NCBI GenBank assembly: GCA_000310025.1
Contig: FN649738.1
Coordinates: forward strand, 365,980-429,979
Origin: Ectocarpus siliculosus
Taxonomy: Eukaryota; Sar; Phaeophyceae; Ectocarpales; Ectocarpaceae
Direction: 5' to 3'
Length of the DNA stretch: 64,000 nucleotides
The notes below the pieces were generated by a model. That model saw nothing but the letters and a program-made list of their open reading frames with translations, did not search any database and had not been told where the DNA came from. The translations under genes and the position numbers were made by a program. Shown one piece after another: positions 1 through 11,735 of the stretch. The stretch's first letter is position 1; each line of letters begins with the position of its first letter.

Positions 1-511
1 GACGTTACGCGCCACATGATGTTGTTCGCGATGGGAAAAACACAGCAAGGTGTGTGGTCACCAACGAGAAATGCACGGGCAGGAGACGGCATCAAGATTT
101 CGCACGCAGGGCAGCGACCACGAACAAGATTGTTTTTGGACCGAACGATTGACTTGGGCTTGAATGACGCAGGAACAAAGAACGTGGATTCACTTGGATA
201 ATGTGCCAGAAAATCAAAAGGCAGGGAATCCACATGTATCCCATCCCATATCCAAAATTTCGTTTCGGGGAGATTACTCGTATTGTAGAAAGACCGTAGA
301 AGGCCAATTCCTGCCTGAGCGGTAGAGTAACAAACACAGACAACTGACGAGTCGCTTGTGTCGAGGCTCCGGGACTAACACCCCCTACTAGTAAAGAGCA
401 GGTTTAATCGATTCAAGCGTTGGATTAAACAATAGTGCGAATAAGTTTGATCGCATGCCTCAGGGCCGGCGGTGTACGTGTACGCAGTAGTGTCTTGCAC
501 CACATACGCGA
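1..511. other. intergenic, nothing recognised
   Basis: No ORF here has convincing composition, splice sites or family motifs. The segment lies downstream of the putative minus-strand gene that ends at 512. Confidence 0.4.
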
Positions 512-2764
512 TCAGGGACGCCTCTCCACTACGCACTCGTGTGCCGCCATCATTCTGCCAAATGCTGCCGAACGTGTCATCCTCTCAATGTCACGAACCC
601 GGCGCAGAAGCAAAACCAAGCGTCACACCCACCCAATAAACCAACAGCAGCAACAATAACGCTACGACCCTCACACGTCGTGCTTCGGCGAAGGGACCAG
701 GCCACAGCTCCTTCGGAGCATCACCGCCCTCTCCGGCTGAAGCAGCATCAGAGGCAGCGCCCCGTCGCCGTCCGCTCCCACCGCTGCCGCTACCGGCACC
801 TCTCGCTGCCGCCCCTGCTCTGGCAGTGCCAGGGGCAGGTGGCTTGTCGGGACGGGCGAAGTGGGCTCCACGGGCACGCGCTACCTGAGACACCACAGTA
901 GCGGGAAAAAAGCGCAGGGTAACGATGAGGAAATGTCGGCGGCGGCAGCGATACTATATGGGGCATCGTTCCCCTCAAGGCTGCCGTGGGTGAAGGAAAA
1001 AAACAACTGCGGCCGCCTGACCACCCCCAACCCTTAAGCTATGAACTTAAGAGGGATGGACACATCTTGCAGCTGGAGCCATGAATATAATATGCTAGAG
1101 TGGAGGTGAACGCAGGCAAGAGTAAAACAGTGTGAATTAATACTGGCGGCGGTATGAGTGTCGACGACTTCGCCACAGACCTGGGCAAACGCCTCCCTTC
1201 TGGAGTTCACCGTCCGCACGCCGTCAGCCGCTGCGTCCCCCCCGGTTCCCGCCCCCGCATTTTCCTCTTCCTCCTCCTCCTCCTCTTCCTCCTCCGCCAT
1301 TCCAGCCACATCCGAAGAACCCACAACGGGTGTTACAGCGGTGCCGGAGGCGGCGGTGCTCCCGCTGACGGTTTCGTCTGCTGCTGCTGTGCGACGCTGA
1401 ACCCCGTTGCTGCTGCTGGCGACCGCCGTGCCTTCTGGAGGAGGCGAGGGCGGGCTTTCCAGTGGAACGGGCGAGTGACCGGCGGAAGATGGGGAGTCCC
1501 TCGGGCCCTGCTTCCTTGACTGCATTGGTAGGGCCATGAAAGCGGGGGAGAGCGGGCAGAGACGGAGAAGGGGCGAGCGGGGGCATGCTTACTGATGCGT
1601 CGACGGAAAGGGCATTGGATCGGACGGCATGGGAGGATCTGCTCATCTCCCGTGTGGTTTGATTGCCTGAAGAACCAAGGATTCAGAGAAAAATTGGAGG
1701 ATCTTCGGGCCTCAATGGCCTTAATTTCTTGAGGTTCCCCGTCCATATTTTTCAGGGTAACATTTCAGCCGCAGTGACAAGAAGCAGATCAGGTTTAACT
1801 GAAGTATATACAAAACATCGATGTAGCTGGGGGCGAAGTGACGCCGGGCTCTTCAAAGGCAGTATCTAGTTCAGGCGGGTCTACGTTCGTGCACAAAAAA
1901 CACAGGGCCGAAAGGTACAGCATATATGGACGATCCCGCAGAACTACGTACAGCCAGCTGCGTACGAGAACCAAAATGCAAATTGGCGGCCTGCTGGCGC
2001 CCTTTTCGCGCGCAATTGGCCATAATTGGAAGTATTTTATTTCTGCGGCCGAAGCTCGCAATGCCCGCCGCTGTAGATTCGCGTACACTCGATCCCCAAA
2101 TCTTGCACAGCGCCCAAACGCTTATCGCAGCACGATATATATCGTTCGAAATTGTTTTCATGATGGCACGGAGATGATATATGGTCTCGTTGAGAAAACA
2201 TGCGAGGGGGATCACGTATTCGGGACACCGACGCCGAACAAGCCGTGTCGCGAGGGATGACGACATGCATTGGTCTTCCCGTAGAGCTCCCTATTTACTG
2301 CCAACACGGCAGTTTACATCAAGGGGCAATGTAGCTGAATACAACCAAAGATAGTCACGCACACCCACGCGGCGGTGGTTCAAAATCGAGAGGCACAACG
2401 CGGGGTTTTACGCATACAACCAGCGCTCGGGACACAAACTTACAGCCAGGCTCGGTTTGAAAGCCCAGCGGGGGCGCCAGCTTCAGATACTTCCACTTCG
2501 CGCTGCAGCTCGCATCGCCAACACAGTTCTAAGCACACACCATCATGATCATGGTGCCTTGCTTACCTTCGCTTCCTTGGTGCTGGCCTCTCGACCGGCC
2601 CTCCTGCTTCGCGGGCCGCCGTCAGCGGGGAGAGAAGAGACACCGCCGTCGCTCCCATTCAAACAACGCGGGCTCCTTCTGAGGGGGGCAGCAGCAGCTG
2701 GTGACGAACCTTCATCGCCGCCGGTGCGTCCCTTGCCCATGGAGATCCGCGACGAACGAGGCAT
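512..2764 (-). CDS. putative four-exon low-complexity protein
   Basis: I do not recognise this gene. Four minus-strand segments join in one frame, every junction in phase 0: 2764-2567 (start MPRSSRIS, donor gtaagc), 1519-1181 (acceptor after a long pyrimidine tract, donor gtctgt), 884-675 (acceptor tctcag, donor gtgagg) and 583-512 (ends at TGA). The product would be about 272 residues, rich in Ser, Ala, Pro, Gly and Arg, with a run of Glu near the end of exon 2 encoded by a CTC/TCC-type repeat on the plus strand. No domain, signal peptide or membrane segment is evident. The consistent phases and good splice sites argue for a real gene. The low complexity, weak final exon and lack of similarity argue for caution. 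The first intron (1520-2566) has no other visible content. Confidence 0.4.
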
Positions 2765-5100
2765 GTTGAGTTGGGTCACAGATTTTTCCGAACACTCGGG
2801 AGGAGGCTTTGGCAGAGCAGGGAAAGAGAGGTGGGTGCCTGTGGGTGATGTTGACATGGCCACATGGCCGCGGAGCTGCGATAGCCAAAGCGGCGGGACT
2901 GGGCGAGACTGTCATGAAGCTGGAGTTATGCCTTCCCATCTGTTGTGCCCCGCGTGTGGGACGACTTGGGGACGACCGGACGGGACGACAAGGGACGAAC
3001 AGACACCACACCGCCGACGAGCAGGCACAACATGACCACAGGATACATACAAGGTCTGGAGAGCGCCACAGACGGTGAGAATTTGGTGGGCATACGCCCT
3101 TGATCAGGGGTGAAGCTGCCAACCGAAGGATAGGTTGTGAGAGAGGATAGACTACTCGTCTAAGGTGTGTCTCCTAACAAAAAGTTGTTTTGTATGTTGA
3201 AGTATGCATTGTAGCGGGGTGAGAGCAGCTGCTGGTGCTGTGTTTCTGGATCTATACATGGAACGAAGACAGGACGCCGCGATTGTTCGTACCAGGTACT
3301 GTACAGCAGTAGCATACCGTACAAGGAATCGGGTGAACAAAAAGAGCTTTGATGCTGGCTCTTTTCCCATACTTTAGTCCTGTACGAGAAAGAAAACAAC
3401 CTTCCCTCCAGGGTACCAAAGTTTGTATTCTACTTCAAGGTCCCTGGAACGGTACCAAAGTTGGAAACATGCACAAGCACAAGGCGCTACACGCTACACG
3501 CGAATGGCACAATGCATCTCTCTACATATCCTTTCACAGAGACACACATCAATAGCTCCACATACACAAAGCGGAGGGAAGCAAAGAGGGGCATTTCAAG
3601 CGCAACCAGGCCAGGATATGGTGGTACAGTATAGACTATGCTGCGTATTTTCTCCAAATTTGAAGATTGTACACTCCCAAGATCCAGCAGTCATCGACTC
3701 AGCAGCTGAGCATACTCCACAGCAGCAGCAGTATAGATGAGTCCACAGCAACACATACACTATCATCTAGCCCCACAAATACCCTCGCCCGAACCTAGGG
3801 AGCCACTGATGCAAAGGTAGGTGTGTGCTGGTGCTTGTGTGCTTGTGGGAATTTTGGGAAACCACAGGAGCTGTGATGAGCCGGCGGGGCTCACATTGGG
3901 GAGCGCAGTTGCCTTCTGGTGACGCGCCGCAAGAGTATTCTCTGCTTGTACTTGAGAGAGCGCGTGTTTGACTTCGATGTGCCCCCGCCCCCCAAAAAAC
4001 ACCCTCCTCTCCCCAACGCTTGAAATGCGATACACAGCACTTCGTACAGGGCTGCCGGGCAGTATGTGTACTTCCTGTCGCTGTTCTGGTGCGAGTTCGT
4101 GTGCTGGGGTTGAGGGGGCAACACAGACACGCACACGCATGCATGCACGCACACTCAACAGCAGTGGGAGCGCGGTGATCAGGGCGCAGCTGTCACGCAG
4201 CGCACCAAAAAAAACAGCAGTACCACCTACCTGCGAACAAGGGGAAGTTCGTTGGGTGACTGTCGTCCCACAGCCAATCACATGAAGCCGCCTTAAATCG
4301 GAAAATATTCGCCTGCAGGAAGTTTCCAGGAAACTTTCTTATCTCAAAATCTGTTTCCTTATCTCAGCAAATTTGGAACCCCACTCTGAAACTGTGTATT
4401 ACGAAAAAAAAATGAAAATAAACAGCTATTGACTATCACCATACCACATGAAAGATTCCGCGAGCGTGAGGGAGAAACTTATCTCGGGCCCTGAGAAGGC
4501 TCCATTTCGGCGCTCTCGGCCGCTCACAGAGCCACATTTCCATCTCTCAGGGATCTTCCGGGCGCTTCTTGGTCATTCCGCTCCCTCTCTACGTATGTGT
4601 ATGTACTCTATGCATTGTTTTTACTTCTCGCTCTGCGTCTGCCTCACTTGCTCGCGTCTGGCTCGGTCGCTCGCGGTTCCGGTCGTCACTCTGCTCCCCA
4701 TCCACGACGCGTCGCATTCTGTGCAGCCCCCCCCCCCCCTCTCTCTCTGCTCTCACACACCACCAGTCTGTCTCTTGGTGCTCCCATGTCGGGTTATCGG
4801 TGCGTTGTAAAAAATCCGTGTTCTTCGCTTTGTTGTCATGCTTCTCCGCTCTCCCTTCATTCTCTCGCTGCGGCCGCTCATCTCATCGCAGTTGTGTGGC
4901 TAACGTACGTACGTTTGGCACACCACAGCAGTGCAACCATATTTATTTCAGCTCCGCGCTCCGCATGACATTTGAAACTCTGTATGCCGCGCTACAGCTT
5001 GCTGCTGCAACGCATACATACGGATATGTACTCAGTCAGTTGATGATTCACGATGAATCACGCGAGCAGACGCCGGGCGCACTTCTTGCGATGAGGTCGA
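2765..5100. other. intergenic, no gene recognised
   Basis: I see only short ORFs of biased composition, a C homopolymer near 4730 followed by CT-rich sequence, and TG/CA-rich patches around 4120-4160. No coding exon is supported. Confidence 0.4.
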
Positions 5101-5108
5101 GGTCTATT

Positions 5109-5132
5109 GAGCGGGGCGGCGAAAGCCGCCAG
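5109..5132 (+). repeat. GAAA-loop hairpin, copy 1
   Basis: The 24-base sequence starting gagcggggcggc contains a perfect 6-bp stem GGCGGC/GCCGCC closed by a GAAA loop. An identical 24-base copy lies at 5353-5376, while the surrounding sequence differs. Confidence 0.6.
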
Positions 5133-5352
5133 CTCTACCACACTCACTCACTCTCTGTTCACCAATGCCTATATATGTCAGTTTAATGTTTTGTCAGATA
5201 CTCCGCCTATATGTATACTCTGTATGGCATGGATCGAGTACGCCTTGTTCTGCACCGATCCACCTTTATTCTTATTTTCAAAACTACATTTTTACTGGCA
5301 CGAATGAATCTTGAGTACCGCTTATCATCGCGTATCTTGGAATCGATCCATC

Positions 5353-5376
5353 GAGCGGGGCGGCGAAAGCCGCCAG
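5353..5376 (+). repeat. GAAA-loop hairpin, copy 2
   Basis: Identical to 5109-5132 over 24 bases, including the GNRA-type tetraloop stem-loop, 244 bases downstream of the first copy. Confidence 0.6.
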
Positions 5377-5699
5377 ACCATTTCTAAGTCTTCAAGCCCT
5401 CTCACTTATCATTGTCACTGATCGTTGGAATATGCTGAAAATAGAGTAGTTTGGGCAGCTTGACGACTGATCTGTTCAAGGTCTACAAGTCTAACCTGCC
5501 CTACCGGCCGCACCGCGGCCACACATCAACCCTTCTATGACCCTGTCTTTGCCCACCATCCTGTCGCGGGCTGCCCTCATGACCTATAGGTGGAGATAGC
5601 TGTTGCGTCTACAGAAGTGCACTGTCTCATTTGGCTGCAGTTCTGTCTCTTTTCCCTCACTCTCTCTCCCTTCTTTAAAGCTAGACCCAAAGGGGTTAA

Positions 5700-5900
5700 G
5701 AATCTGTGTTTCTAACCTAACTGAGACTGACGCATTTTCATTGGTCAACCGGTTGGCGTGGTCGGTGCTAATAAACACACACATCCATGACGCCCCCTCA
5801 GCTCCCTGATCATGGCCTTCTGTTTTCAACCGCACAAAAGACTGGCTGCTTTTCATCCGTCGTCGTTTATCGCGGTCGATGCTAGTAAGAACAGTCATAC
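5700..5900 (+). repeat. dispersed repeat family R1 (double copy)
   Basis: Two tandem, diverged copies of a repeat whose core reads like CCGCACTGAGACTGACGC, then CATTGGTCAACCGGTTAGCG, then CGGTCGATGCTAGTAA and an ACACAC tract. Related copies lie at 7225-7350, 27165-27330 and 63180-63445. No coding capacity; it may be a SINE or MITE-like element. Confidence 0.55.
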
Positions 5901-6359
5901 ATTTGCGTTGGCTGGTCGTTAGCGGTGGAGGCTGTTCGGGTGTTCATTCCCCTTCTGTTTCGAGGCGGCCGTTCGATTTTGAGAGTCTTGCATGTTCTTG
6001 GAAGCAGCTGTAAAACATTCTTTCCAGCACAGCAGTTGCGGGTACAAGATCGAAGAACACCTTGCTTGGTCACAGGTCACAGGTACCCATATAGACTGCA
6101 GTTTCGACGCACGTCTGTACACTCCGTGGTTGCGCTTGCGGCACGCTGGAGGAATAACAACACCCCCGCAGAAAAGTTTGAACCGCTGAGTAAAGTGGGT
6201 AGGCCATTCAAGTACGACTGCTGTAGCAATCTAACAGGTGGGACGCCGTTGTGGCTCGAATCGCTTCTGTCGGTCCCATTGGCCCTTTCTTCAACTCAGA
6301 ACAACACCCGCCGCCTGCTTTTTTTTTTTTTTCTACTGCCATCGACTCCCACGTTTGTG

Positions 6360-6390
6360 CCGCTATGCTGCTGCTGCTGCTGTTTTTTGC
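6360..6390 (+). repeat. CTG-type microsatellite
   Basis: A short run of CTG triplets in otherwise featureless intergenic DNA. Confidence 0.5.
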
Positions 6391-7224
6391 TGCGGCTCGG
6401 GTGTTGGCTGCTCATGTTGCATTATTTCACCTTCTCGCTGGCTCTCACCCTTCGTGAGGCACAGGCATACACACGCTGTGGTACATAGCTAACAAGCACC
6501 CACGACCCGCAGCACAGCTGCACGGAGTCAGAACGTTGGACCGAACATAGAACGACGTTTTATAAACGTAGAACAAATAGTGACGACAAGTAGGTCTGCA
6601 CCTAGTTCGCTGCCGACGTGAGTTCGTTTGTTTTCGAACTCTCCGGTCATCACCTGTTTGTTTGATTTGCTACCCCCCCGTCATGGGTGCAATACGTACA
6701 TGTATGTATATATACTGCGTGATGGTTTGGCTGCGTGTGCGTACGTGTATCAGTCTTCCGTTGAAAGTTTGAAAAACACACTGCACACGCACGCTCCTGT
6801 CTGGCACGCAATTTTGCTTCTACTCTTTTGGGTGGGCTCTTCTTCTCTCCGGAATGTGCGACACTTCCACACCAGATAACGCTACGGTCACTTCCCTACA
6901 TACTGTTTGCATGCTAAACGCGCGAATACAACGCTTCTCCGCGCGCCTGTGGCGAGGGTGTTTGCGTTTTCTGGGCGACAAAACGGCTCTGATGAATTTC
7001 AAGTTGTTTGGCGGCCTGGAATCCGCGGCGGTGGGAGACGAAGCATCCGAAAAAGGCAAAACAAAATGTTGCGGAGTGTGTAAGGAACGAAGAGTGCTTT
7101 CTCTCCTACAAAATATTTGCGTCGCTGTTTGCATGTTCTTGCATCACCCCCTGCCCCGGTGCTCTCTTTACCCCACTCCGGAGGGAAGCCTTGTAGTCAA
7201 CACACTACGGGTCGATGCTACTAG

Positions 7225-7350
7225 TATCGTAGAGGGGCACCAGATAATGGCCTTTAGAGCCGCTTTCAGTTTTCAGCCGCACTGAAGTGACTTATTTTCG
7301 TTGGTCAGCCGGTTATCGCGGTCCGTGCTGATATTGAAAAACACGCACAC
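7225..7350 (+). repeat. dispersed repeat family R1
   Basis: A copy of the family seen at 5700-5900: it carries the TTTTCAGCCGCACTGA core, the TTGGTCAGCCGGTTATCGCG block and a CACACA tail. Confidence 0.5.
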
Positions 7351-7543
7351 AAGTGCACTTTTTTCCTGCTCTCGCTACATCGAAGGAGGGCAAGGAGGAG
7401 TGAGGTTTGGCTTCCCTCTTCACCATCAGGTTGTACGAGTAGGGCTTCACCAACATCTGTACCTCCCAAGATGCATCGGGTGCATGAGTGTCTTCCTTTC
7501 GCTGTCCAGGAGTGCTGTTGGGTTGCTCGAAATTGTTTGATCC

Positions 7544-7756
7544 GTGTATCGCCAGTGCCACAGCTGTGAGGTGTCCGTACCATATTCATATGAAGGGCTT
7601 ACGCGACATTTCGGGCTGTGCAGTATGTGTGCTAAGGCGGGTATTGCAATAACGGAACATGACTGTCCCGCCTACAGCAACATCTCTGTGCTCAACAACA
7701 TTGAAAACACGCGTATCGTGACAAATTCTGCCCACGACGCCAACGCCATATCTTAA
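7544..7756 (+). CDS. short ORF with Cys/His pairs, possible gene fragment
   Basis: A 70-codon open frame whose first half has paired cysteines spaced like a zinc ribbon: C-x2-C near residues 5-8, then H and C-x2-C near residues 22-29. I cannot name a family. The frame starts at a GTG, has no good start context, and no neighbouring exon joins to it. It may be a remnant of a coding exon or chance. Confidence 0.15.
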   Translation: MYRQCHSCEVSVPYSYEGLTRHFGLCSMCAKAGIAITEHDCPAYSNISVLNNIENTRIVTNSAHDANAIS

Positions 7757-7759
7757 CCA

Positions 7760-9640
7760 GTTTATGGTTCATGTGGTGCTCTGTTGGCCCCGCGAAGCGC
7801 ATGCCTTGTACTCTGAAATCAAACAGTTCGTCAATAGTGCCGGTCTGGCGCTATTGAAGGATTTTCAGGCCCGGCACTAGCACTATTCAGGCACTCTTCG
7901 CAATAGTGCTGGTGTCTGGTATATTGCCGCTGGATTTCCTGCGCACACCCCGGCTATATCTACATCTGAAGAACATAATACTTTCAGTTTCTTTGGCGCT
8001 TGCCTTGCCGCCGCCACGATGAGTATACCTACCGTATTCCTGATGTAGGCCGGAACGAGGACGGACGCAACTGTGCCCTGTTTGTCTGGCACTACTGAAG
8101 GTATAGCGCCATCAGCGACAATAGCACACACCTGTCAGTCCGTCGTCCCTTAATGACAGTGGTAATTTTTCGAGATATTGTGCGATTCGCGCCGCCGCCG
8201 AACGAAGATAATCGATTGTCTCCTTGTTGATCTCTGCTCAGCAACCTGTTGCGGCCAACCATCTAGAATTGAAGCGCCGGAAGAGGTGGCCAAAAAGCAT
8301 AGATGGGTTGACTACGATAGACCGTGGGGGGGGAGATTTTGAGAGGGAGGGGTTGACGCCGATATGTCAAAAAGCGAGAATCGTTATATTTCCGAGAGGA
8401 GATCAACGCATACATTTGCATGCATGAACATACGGGCGATAACAACGTGAGAGAGCAGGGAAAACACATATATGTGTGTTGAGGTAGACTGCATGACATG
8501 TTGTTTCAGAAAAGCGCGAACCTCTGCTCTGTGTACATAACAACTCACGGATTTTATACTGCACAACACTTGCCGGCTGTTCTCGCGTGAAATCGCTCAT
8601 TTTCGAGATCGGTTGGAAACCACCGCTTTATGACGCACAGTCTTTTCTTCTATAACCTTGCGTTTTTTACGGAGGAAACGTTTTGAAGGTTTCAAGGAAC
8701 GAAACCTCATCACCCCTGGCATGTTGTACGTCAACCGGTCCGTCTAGGCAGAACAAGTGGTGGCGCGAAAGGGCAGAGCACAGAAGACGGCAATCCTTTG
8801 CAAGTTGGGCACTTCCAGCAGTTGTTGAATCTGCTGCTGTAGCTGGATTATGTGCGGATCGCTGCTGCTTAAGCCCGTGACGATGCGTTCATACTTGGAT
8901 CTCCGCAGAGTTGTCCGCCGTCGAAAACCAAGAATTTCCCCTCCTACCGCCAATCGCAGTTGATCACCCAGACTCAAGATGTTAGTTGGTCACCAGACTC
9001 AACATGTTCCGTTGGTGCACAAAAGTGCAGCTCGAGGTTTGTTTAAAAACCTCGAGCTGCACTTTTGTGCACCAAGGTGACTATCTTGCGATAGGACCGG
9101 ATGTATTTTGCCGTGATAATCGGACTGCTGTTAGTGTGGATACCTTCCCATGCGTTTCGGTTCACCGGGTACCAAGCGAATGCGCCCCAGTAAACATGCG
9201 TCCCGATGTTTAGTACCATCCTGTCACCTTGTTGTTCGCAGGGTTCAGCAATTCTCTTTCGCTCTTCAACGCTTCAGTCGAAGACTCTGAGCTGGCTGCA
9301 CAGCCACGAATACACGCTTCCTCAATAGCACCAAGCCGGGGTTGGTGCCCACGAACCTACTCGCCAAAGGATGCCCCCAAAGGATTCCGACATTACGTTC
9401 AGAACACTTGGCGACGAACTGGTACAGTAGCGACCGATATTCGTAGACTTCCCTGACGAACGACAGGCATTTTTCCTCGCGCGGCAATATCAAGCAAGCA
9501 GTCGCAGTTACAGTAAGAGCAGCGGCCTGAGCCTAAGCCTGAGCCTCAGCTCTTTGGGCTTCCGAAAATTATTTTGGCCGTGGTTGAGAGCCCTCACGAA
9601 TCTGCCCCCCACTCGACCGCGCTCCTCGTTTCTTAGGGTA
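7760..9640. other. intergenic with a hairpin, no gene recognised
   Basis: Includes short imperfect palindromes around 7835-8130 containing caatagtgc-type motifs, and the perfect hairpin at 9012-9075. No coding exon is supported. Confidence 0.35.
9012..9075. repeat. perfect 29-bp inverted repeat (hairpin)
   Basis: The arms 9012-9040 and 9047-9075 are exact reverse complements, with a 6-base loop (gtttaa). The left arm begins ttggtgcacaaaagtgcag. It could fold as a long RNA or DNA hairpin. It is not within any recognised gene. Confidence 0.8.
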
Positions 9641-9687
9641 CATTCTTGTGAGACGCCAGTGGAAAGGAGTTCCCAATCACGTTTTCC

Positions 9688-10842
9688 ATGTCCGCGGTTG
9701 CTTTGGGAAAGCGGTGGAGCGATGAGCATGTGTAAGACCTTACGCTACGCGGATTGCAGGTCGCCGTCGTTTCCGGCTTCGTGAAGGACTGTCGGGCCGT
9801 ACAACGATCTTGCCTTGGCCTGTGCAACGCGTGTCGAGAAGGGGTTCCAGTGGAACGCATGCTTGTCGGCGAAGGGATACCGCAGACACGCCTGGCGATG
9901 GTCCTCCCAAATGCGGTTCAAGCACAGGAGGAGGCCGAAATTCCACGGACGCGAGTCCTGCAACCTCGCAGGGTACTCAGGTTGGAATGGACTTTCACTC
10001 ATCGTGCAGCGCGGGTCAAGGCTGTCGACAAGGCTCCTGACTCTTCGGTGGATGATCCACGCGTGGGCAACGTGGACTTGAGGGATGTGCAATGGCCCGA
10101 AGGCGCCAAAGAAGTTGCCCTAATCGTATTCGACAAGGCGGTTGAAGGGGTGACGTGGCCGGTGGGTCTGGAGCGCTTATCATTCTATGCCCTCCGATCT
10201 GGGGGGCAGTCTAATTGCGTGCAAGATATTGGCTCTTTCAATCGTTCGCTTGTTGCGGCGAATTTTCCTTCGGGCCTGCGAGAGATCTTCCTTGGCGCCA
10301 CTTTTGACCAGCCCATCGAAGACGTCGTTTGGCCGCAAGGGCTTGAGAGACTGTCCCTCCCTGCCTGCGATCACCCTATTGACAACGTGAGGTGGCCGCC
10401 GGCATTGAAGTCCTTGGAGTTTACCCCGCCGTGGCAGATCCGCCTTCGGGAAGACCCAAACACGTGTTTGGACGAGCTTGGATCCTTTTGGGACCGTTTC
10501 AACTGCGCTTTCACTACTTTGCCGGCGAGCCTTGAGACTCTTTGGCTTGGTGACAAGTTCAATCATTCCCTTGAGGGCGTCAACTGGCCGAGTGGGCTCG
10601 TCACTTTGGGGCTTGGTTGCAGGTTTGAGGGGCTGAAACGCGGTGTTTCGTGGCCTTCCAATCTTCGAAACCTGTACTTGGTGAGAGAGGTCGATTGGGT
10701 CGAGCGCCCCCCCTCCGGCTGCAATGTTACTATCGCGAAGGAAGATGACCCGGATGATGACCCCGGTTACCTCTACGATTTCGTACCTGAGATGGATGAA
10801 ATGGACAGCTTCCGGGCCATGTACGAGGACATTTATATGTGA
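9688..10842 (+). pseudogene. FNIP/LRR-like repeat protein, early in-frame stop
   Basis: This is a close paralogue of the intact gene on the minus strand at 21626-22822. The homologous ATG is at 9688, but codon 16 is TAA (9733-9735) where the paralogue has CGA. The rest of the frame to 10842 is open. The protein has an N-terminal part of about 110 residues with no known domain (motif LCNACREGVPVERM), then about eight repeats of roughly 23 residues built on WPxxLxxLxLGxxFxxxIxxV, which match the general FNIP/LRR pattern. The tail is acidic. FNIP repeats are known from Dictyostelium and giant viruses and are thought to mediate protein binding. The copy may be a recent pseudogene, may start downstream, or may be read through; the sequence cannot decide. 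5' and 3' flanks are shared with the other copies. Confidence 0.65.
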
Positions 10843-11735
10843 CCGAGATACAGCGCACCTTTCATCTAGTGCTGAAAGTGGTGAAGGAGGGGGGGTTTCG
10901 TCGTACTAGCAAAAGTCAGCAATTGTCTCGGAACAAGTTCATAGAAAGGTTTCTACGCACGAGCAAGGAGTTACTATACCTCACTGTTCGTCTAGCTCCG
11001 TCTTGGGTTGCGGTCCTCTAGCGCATTGTTCCATGATCAAGTGCCCATTGATGCTGTGGCAACACGCGGCGAGCATTGTCAGTCGCCCCGGTAGTGTGTC
11101 CTCGAAAGCCTTGTAGTGGGGGGCGTCAGGGGTTCGAATCCCGGCGAAAGCGAGCTTTTCTTGCAAAGTGAGTTTTTCTCTCGCTTCCGTTCCTAGCCTG
11201 GGTGGAAAGCGCATGTATACAGTGGGAAGAAAGTGCTGAACTCTTCTCGTATAAGAATCGAACACAAAGCACCGTAGGAGAGTGGGTAGGGAACCTCAGG
11301 GAGGAGAACCCTCCTGTGTGACCATGGGTTGGAACAAGTGCGCGCAAGCGCTGTGAGCTATAGAAGCTGAAATCAAGCCATTAGACTGTGTAATCTAGGA
11401 GTTCAATTTCGGCTTCTTTATTCTTTAGAGCGCTGATGTGAAGTGAAACCCCCCCCAAAATATATATTGACGCCTCTCGATCGGTCTCAGCTCTTCTTCT
11501 CTGGGCCCGTCATACAATATCACACATCAGGTCCTGCCGCGATTAGTTCCTCCGGTGTTGTAACCCTGACGTTAACGTCTGGGCTATTGTACAGTTAATT
11601 GACTTTTTCAGGCACCTGAAGACTTCTTCGTGCTTTGGTCTGGTCGGCACGGAGGTCGAAATGGTTGCCGTGGGAGAACACACAAAAGCGCAAACGGGCC
11701 CTAGAAATTCGACCATGTAGACAGGGACGTGGCTG
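10843..11735. other. 3' flank of the FNIP copy and spacer
   Basis: 10850-11030 is similar to the flank after the chimeric copy (16690-16890), so the duplication extended past the stop codon. The rest holds no recognisable gene. A short sequence near 11565-11590 (gttaacgtctgggct) recurs at 17008-17022. Confidence 0.45.
11362..11417. repeat. tRNA-like imperfect hairpin
   Basis: The ends form a 12-bp stem (agaagctgaaat against atttcggcttct, one G-T pair) enclosing a smaller stem-loop with TTAGA and TCTAG arms. The shape recalls a truncated mitochondrial tRNA. It has no proper T arm and an 8-base loop, so I do not call it a tRNA gene. Confidence 0.3.

Noticed and set aside
1224-1646. Long ORFs overlapping 1034-1746 in several frames
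   Set aside because: They share a CTC/GCT-rich stretch, so all frames stay open by composition; only the splice-consistent minus-strand frame was kept, at low confidence.
11100-11165. tRNA-like T-arm motif ggggttcgaatcccgg
   Set aside because: The stem pairs for only three bases beyond the loop, and no acceptor, D or anticodon arms can be formed upstream, so it is not a tRNA gene.
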